Positions 55,365 through 58,968 of a DNA stretch of 58,968 nucleotides are shown here, piece by piece (position 1 is the stretch's first letter; each line of letters starts with the position of its first letter). Below the pieces are notes generated by a model that saw only the letters and a list, made by a program, of their open reading frames with translations, did no database searches and had not been told where the DNA came from. A program made the translations under genes and the position numbers. This stretch comes from a virus: positions 1 through 58,968 of IMG/VR virus record IMGVR_UViG_3300046542_000627. One strand, written 5' to 3'.

Positions 55365-55528
55365 CCGCCCTCCGCCGCACCACCACGCCCCGAGCCATGC
55401 CCATGCCTCGCCTCGTCCTTGATGGTAGATGCGAGATATGCGCCGGCTACCGCTCGCACGGAAACCACACAGTCTGCTCGAAGAAGCGCCAGGCCGTTTA
55501 TGCGCAGCGCGCAATGGAGTCTAAATGA
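55361..55528 (+). CDS. small zinc-finger-like protein
   Basis: A 55-residue protein starting with GTG at 55361, overlapping the methyltransferase stop (GTGA) and preceded by GGAGG. CEICAGYRSHGNHTVCSKKRQ has a CxxC-H-x-x-C pattern for one zinc ion, and the rest is basic. Nucleic acid binding is likely. Confidence 0.6.
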   Translation: MTALRRTTTPRAMPMPRLVLDGRCEICAGYRSHGNHTVCSKKRQAVYAQRAMESK

Positions 55529-55797
55529 AGCAATCGAGGGAAGACTTGGACGCCGTGCTTTATTGGCGCGGCAAGCACGCTGGGGCGCTGAAGCAGCGAG
55601 ATGCTATCCAGCTCCGGCTCAATGCCAGCGAGCAGGCCAAGGCCGAAATGGAATCAACCCTCCAACAGATATCGACCTCGGCCTCATCAAGGTCGCCATC
55701 ATCGCTACGGGCGCTTGCGAAAGTAACGCTGGACAAGGTGCGTGGCATGAATGTTCAGCCCGAGCCAGCACAGGCGAGCAGCGCCCTAAAACACTAA
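55525..55797 (+). CDS. small phage protein, function unknown
   Basis: A 90-residue protein (MKQSREDLDAVLYWRGKHAGALKQRDAIQLRLNASEQAKAEMES), helical with a Ser-rich linker. ATGA overlap with the previous gene. No family recognised. Confidence 0.55.
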   Translation: MKQSREDLDAVLYWRGKHAGALKQRDAIQLRLNASEQAKAEMESTLQQISTSASSRSPSSLRALAKVTLDKVRGMNVQPEPAQASSALKH

Positions 55798-55884
55798 CGA
55801 CACCGCGAAACCATTAACTTCCCGCGCTCCGGCACCAAATCTGTTAACAACTCAATCAGCCGCAGCAGCGGCAAGGACGAAGTC

Positions 55885-56595
55885 ATGCCCGAAACAAAGG
55901 AACGCCCCATCCTGTTCAGCGCGCCAATGGTGCGCGCCATCCTGGAAGGCAGGAAGACGGTTACACGCCGTGCGCTGAGTGCGCAGTCCCTGAAAAACAT
56001 CGGCTACGGTGTTCAGCTTGGCGAGTGCCACGAACTGCCAAGCGAAGGTCCACTTCACCCGAACAGCATCGATTATTACACCGCCTTCTGTCCGTACGGC
56101 CAACCCGGTGACCGACTGTGGGTGCGTGAGACCTTTGCCCTACTCGGCAACGAAGACGGCTGCTGCATCGACTGGCAGGACAACCTGATCAAGGGTGACG
56201 ACCGAAGTGCGGCGCGGATATATCGGGCAAGCTGCCCGCCCGGCGACTACGGACTGAACCAGATCCCCGCCAAGGCTGAATGGAAGCCCGATACAGAAGC
56301 CATGGAATATGACGGGGCATGGCGCCCCAGCATCCATATGCCGCGCTGGGCAAGCCGCATCCTGCTGGAGATTACCGCCGTTCGCGTCGAGCGCCTGCAG
56401 GACATCAGTCGGCCTGGCATTCGAGCGGAGGGCTTGCAATGCCCGCCGGAACTCGCCAGTGACGACGTATCGCCGAACTATCGCGACTGGTACCCAGCAG
56501 CGTGGCGTGAGCTCTGGGAGTCCACCGGCGGTGACTGGGCTGCCAACCCTTGGGTTTGGGTCGTTGAGTTCAAGCGGGTGCAGCCTGACAGCTGA
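55885..56595 (+). CDS. ASCH-like phage protein
   Basis: A 236-residue protein. RPILFSAPMVRAILEGRKTVTRRAL at the start, GDRLWVRETFAL near 78 and the C-terminal ANPWVWVVEFKRVQ are the landmarks of phage proteins with an ASCH/PUA-like fold, which probably bind RNA or modified bases. Often found near integrase or lysis genes of temperate phages. Role unknown. Confidence 0.75.
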   Translation: MPETKERPILFSAPMVRAILEGRKTVTRRALSAQSLKNIGYGVQLGECHELPSEGPLHPNSIDYYTAFCPYGQPGDRLWVRETFALLGNEDGCCIDWQDNLIKGDDRSAARIYRASCPPGDYGLNQIPAKAEWKPDTEAMEYDGAWRPSIHMPRWASRILLEITAVRVERLQDISRPGIRAEGLQCPPELASDDVSPNYRDWYPAAWRELWESTGGDWAANPWVWVVEFKRVQPDS

Positions 56596-56603
56596 ACTGA
56601 ATG

Positions 56604-56828
56604 CTAAGGCTTGCGGGTCGAGAAGATCAGCTGGCCCCTTTCGGTCTTGCCTACCCCATCAGTGAGCCTGCCTAAGTAACCGCTGTGCATTGAATAAATG
56701 GAGCTGCCGACGACTCGGAAAATCACAACTCCGTTACACCTTACGACGCCTTGGCCATCCATCCGGCCAAGCTTTGTATTGTTCTGCCCGTACACCTCAA
56801 CACCAGAGTCTGCGTTAGCGACTTCCAT
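56604..56828 (-). CDS. small beta-strand repeat protein
   Basis: A 74-residue protein (MEVANADSGVEVYGQNNTKLGRMDGQGVVRCNGVVIFRVVGSSIYSMHSGYLGRLTDGVG). It is made of short repeats of the kind G-x-x-LG-x-[ML]-D/T-G-x-G-V with turns every 10-12 residues, so a single small beta-meander is likely. It runs against the operon. AGGAG lies 10 bases before the ATG. Function unknown. Confidence 0.55.
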   Translation of the reverse strand: MEVANADSGVEVYGQNNTKLGRMDGQGVVRCNGVVIFRVVGSSIYSMHSGYLGRLTDGVGKTERGQLIFSTRKP

Positions 56829-56957
56829 GGCAGTACTGCTCCTAATTCACTACCTCACCTCACGCTAGCAGGATATTACCGAACGTGCGATTTCCGCCAG
56901 AGACTGCATACCGACTTATTACCCGTCTGCCGCGAGTCGCGGCGTGGAGAAGTATCA

Positions 56958-57200
56958 ATGAGCAAAGTTACCCTCGACGAATGGGCGGCGGACCAGTTCC
57001 GGACGCCGCCCAGCCAGAACACGCTGCGCAAGTGGGCCCGCGAAGGCCGAATAGCTCCAGCTCCGGTGAAGCACGGCCGGAGCTATTATGTGGAATCCGA
57101 GGCGCAATACGCTGAGCCTGACAAACCAATCGCCCGCATCGTGGGCGGTAGCCTGATAAGCCGAATAGCGAGTGCACGTGATGGTTCCAAGGCCGCGTAA
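56958..57200 (+). CDS. xis: excisionase
   Basis: An 80-residue protein (MSKVTLDEWAADQFRTPPSQNTLRKWAREGRIAPAPVKHGRSYYVESEAQY) with the winged-helix/MerR-like excisionase fold. It overlaps the start of integrase by 20 bases, the usual xis-int order. It directs excisive recombination by bending attachment-site DNA. Confidence 0.85.
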   Translation: MSKVTLDEWAADQFRTPPSQNTLRKWAREGRIAPAPVKHGRSYYVESEAQYAEPDKPIARIVGGSLISRIASARDGSKAA

Positions 57201-58284
57201 TGCAGGTTCAAAAGACCTGCCCCCCAACCTTTACCGGAAAACCGACAAGCGCAACGGACTGACGTATTACACGTACAGAGACCCAGTCACAGGCCGGATG
57301 TTCGGCCTGGGCAAGGACAAGGAAGAAGCCATTCGGGAAGCCGTGGCAGCGAACCATGCCGACGTATTGAAGCCAACTCTTCAGCAGCGGATCGCGGAGC
57401 CTGTGGTCGATCAAGGCCACACCTTTGGCGAGTGGCTGGTTGAATATGACGCGATTTATCTCGCAAGGGACCTCAGCGAGAACTACTTGCGCAGTATTAA
57501 AAGCAGACTCAAGGTCATCAGGCAGGCATTTGGATCGATGTACATCCGCAGCATCCGGACAATGGATGTCGCAACATTTCTGGGGACCTTTTCCAAGGCA
57601 GGGAAAGCCCCAATGTCCAAGTCTCTACGCTCAATACTTCGCGACGTGTTTACAGAGGCGATAGCAGCCGGGTGGTGCGATGCCAACCCTGTTGATGCCA
57701 CCAAAGCAGCACGCTCCAAAGTCAAACGCTCTCGCCTGAGCTTGGAGCTTTGGAAAGCGATTCACGCGGCGACGGATCGACCATGGATGCAACGTGCGAT
57801 GGAGCTGGCCCTACTCACCGGCCAGCGCAGGGACGATATCCGATCAATGCTGTTCAAGGACGAACATGACGGGTTCCTCCATGTAGTTCAATCAAAAACC
57901 GGCGCGCGCCTGCGCTTAAGCACGGCACTGAAGCTGGGGGCGATTGAACTTGACCTGGCGGAGGTCATCAAGCGGTGCAGGGATCGAGTTGTGTCTAAGC
58001 ATCTTGTCCACCATAGCAGAACGATCGCCATGGCCAAGGCCGGCACCCCCATCAAGCTGGAGACGTTGACCCGCGTATTCGCCGAAGCCAGGGATAAGGC
58101 TGCGAAAAATCTTGGCGTTGATCTGGGAGAGCACCCTCCCACCTTCCACGAGATGCGATCGTTGTCAGCTCGACTGCACGCTGCTGAAGGCCGTGATCCT
58201 CAAAACCTGCTGGGCCACCGCAGTTCGACCATGACTGACATGTACAAAGACGGCAGGGGCTCAGAGTGGATCGAGGTTGCCTGA
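57181..58284 (+). CDS. int: tyrosine-type integrase, lambda family
   Basis: A 367-residue recombinase. About 1-62 is the arm-binding domain (YYTYRDPVTGRMFGLGKDKEEAIREAV), 80-175 the core-binding domain and 185-355 the catalytic domain with R217 (TGQRRDDI), K239 (SKTGARL), H323 and R326 (HEMRSLSARL), H346 (LLGHRSS) and nucleophile Y355 (MTDMYKDG). All conserved catalytic residues are present, so it should be active. The stop at 58284 lies directly before the attachment site in a hybrid kinase gene. Confidence 0.93.
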   Translation: MVPRPRNAGSKDLPPNLYRKTDKRNGLTYYTYRDPVTGRMFGLGKDKEEAIREAVAANHADVLKPTLQQRIAEPVVDQGHTFGEWLVEYDAIYLARDLSENYLRSIKSRLKVIRQAFGSMYIRSIRTMDVATFLGTFSKAGKAPMSKSLRSILRDVFTEAIAAGWCDANPVDATKAARSKVKRSRLSLELWKAIHAATDRPWMQRAMELALLTGQRRDDIRSMLFKDEHDGFLHVVQSKTGARLRLSTALKLGAIELDLAEVIKRCRDRVVSKHLVHHSRTIAMAKAGTPIKLETLTRVFAEARDKAAKNLGVDLGEHPPTFHEMRSLSARLHAAEGRDPQNLLGHRSSTMTDMYKDGRGSEWIEVA

Positions 58285-58371
58285 TGAGTTTTGGCAAAAT
58301 ATTGGGGAGGTTTTGGGGAGGATTTAAAGATGACTAAATTCAAGCAGTTAGACCATTGCCATGTCCCTGAC
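58285..58371 (+). other. attR region at the right prophage end
   Basis: Integrase ends at 58284. From about 58369 onwards the DNA reads as an ordinary receiver domain (DCNMPIMNG), while the upstream sequence fits none, so the junction is near 58369-58371. Between lie two direct repeats TTGGGGAGG (58302-58310 and 58313-58321) and AT-rich DNA, features common for integrase-binding arms. The core cannot be defined without attL. Confidence 0.6.
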
Positions 58372-58968
58372 TGCAATATGCCCATCATGAACGGCTATGA
58401 ACTGACCCGGGCAATCCGCGCACACGAACTGGAGCATCAGCGCCCGCCCTGCACGATATGGGGTTTCACCGCCAATGCGCTGCCCGAAGAAAAACTGCGC
58501 TGCCGGGATGCCGGCATGGACGACTGCCTGTTCAAACCCGTCAGCCTGACGTCACTGAGCGAACACCTGAACAAAGTTCATCCAGGGCACGAGGCCGTCA
58601 TGGAAGCCGTAAGCATCCTGCCGCAGCAGGCATTCAACATGGGCAGCGTGAGCGCCCTGACCGGAGAGAGGCCGGAGATGACCCGACGTCTGCTTGAACA
58701 AATGCTGGCCAGCAGCGAGGAGGATCGTCTCGAACTCACGGTTCTGGTACCGGATGACGCAAGTGAGTTACACCGATTGGCGCACAGGATCAAAGGTGCA
58801 GCGAGGATTATCCGCGCAACAAGAGTGATTGAAACGTGCGAAGCGCTGGAAAGTGTCAGCCCGGGAACCACGACGAAGGACGTCATCAAGGAACGGCAGC
58901 GCGCCATAGTGGCTGCGATGCTCGATCTGGAACACGCGTTGCGAGAGGAGTTGAACAGAGCAGCTTGA
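58330..58968 (+). pseudogene. 3' part of a BvgS/EvgS-type hybrid sensor kinase (half receiver plus HPt)
   Basis: An open frame of 212 codons. Residues 13-80 are the second half of a receiver domain: the phosphoacceptor Asp (DCNMPIMNG) and the Lys of FKPVSL are kept, but the strand 1-2 region with the acidic pair is gone. About 115-200 is an HPt domain with the phosphotransfer His in HRIKGAAR. The ATG at 58330 and its GGAGG site come from the phage side, so the truncated piece may be translated by chance. The first part of the kinase gene is not in this window. The host gene is thus probably inactivated. Confidence 0.85.

Noticed and set aside
1-58968. CRISPR arrays, rRNA, tmRNA or insertion sequences
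   Set aside because: No evenly spaced direct repeats with unique spacers, no transposase reading frame and no recognisable stable RNA gene were seen.

Overview
The window is most of a lambda-like siphovirus prophage in a Pseudomonas chromosome. The host call rests on small families that I recognise as typical of Pseudomonas (DUF2388 and DUF1652 proteins) and on the style of the phage genes; the species (P. fluorescens, P. syringae or a relative) cannot be fixed from sequence alone. The right prophage end is at about 58.30-58.37 kb. There the integrase is followed directly by the 3' part of a BvgS/EvgS-type hybrid sensor kinase gene (half a receiver plus an HPt domain). The matching 5' part of that kinase is not in the window, so attL should lie to the left of base 1, and 0-3.7 kb is either accessory cargo at the left prophage end or rearranged flank.

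Layout. 0-3.7 kb, accessory: a LexA box between a leftward small-gene pair and the HMCES/YedK gene, a frameshifted small gene, two related small CxxC proteins, an Rcp1-like response regulator and an Xre regulator. 3.7-31.5 kb, minus strand, late genes read from right to left: terminase, portal, MuF-like protein, scaffold, capsid, head-tail joining proteins, tail tube, tail chaperones with a lambda-type GGGAAAG frameshift, tape measure, tail tip, J-like protein, tail fibre-like proteins, and a SleB-type hydrolase with nested Rz/Rz1. This late block is interrupted at 15.2-20.15 kb by a regulatory island (YafO-like toxin with an unfamiliar antitoxin, Arc-like repressor, P22-type antirepressor, divergent Xre regulator and several inverted repeats), comparable to ImmI of P22. 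31.5-34.4 kb: an Ntn-hydrolase (proteasome-like) gene, holin and spanin-like genes, and tandem terminators. 34.4-39.9 kb, minus strand: Q-position gene, NinG, NinB, P-position and O-like replication genes with five iterons inside O, Rha, two ribbon-helix-helix proteins and Cro. 39.9-44.3 kb: the immunity region, with three operators between cro and cI, a cI operon that may carry a PIN-nuclease pair at the position lambda uses for rexAB, small morons, and a second operator pair at 44.31-44.35 kb.

44.3-57.2 kb, plus strand, is the left-early type operon. It starts at a CI-controlled promoter and a leader with an rrn-like boxA, passes a 565-base gene-free stretch with a perfect 20-bp inverted repeat, and then carries a coiled-coil protein, RecT, a lambda-type exonuclease, two DNA methyltransferases, an ASCH-like protein, excisionase and integrase. 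A leftward gene for a nucleoside deoxyribosyltransferase/TIR-like protein (50.65-51.56 kb) is embedded in it and is a candidate defence effector.

How it works together (inference): CI binds two operator clusters 4.4 kb apart, holding cro/O/P and the recombination operon silent. Antirepressor and SOS signals are possible induction routes. Late transcription probably needs antitermination past tandem terminators at 33.8-34.36 kb. The most promising places for undescribed biology are the PIN pair behind cI, the deoxyribosyltransferase-like gene, the YafO-type toxin pair, the structured 45.1-kb region and the second immunity island.
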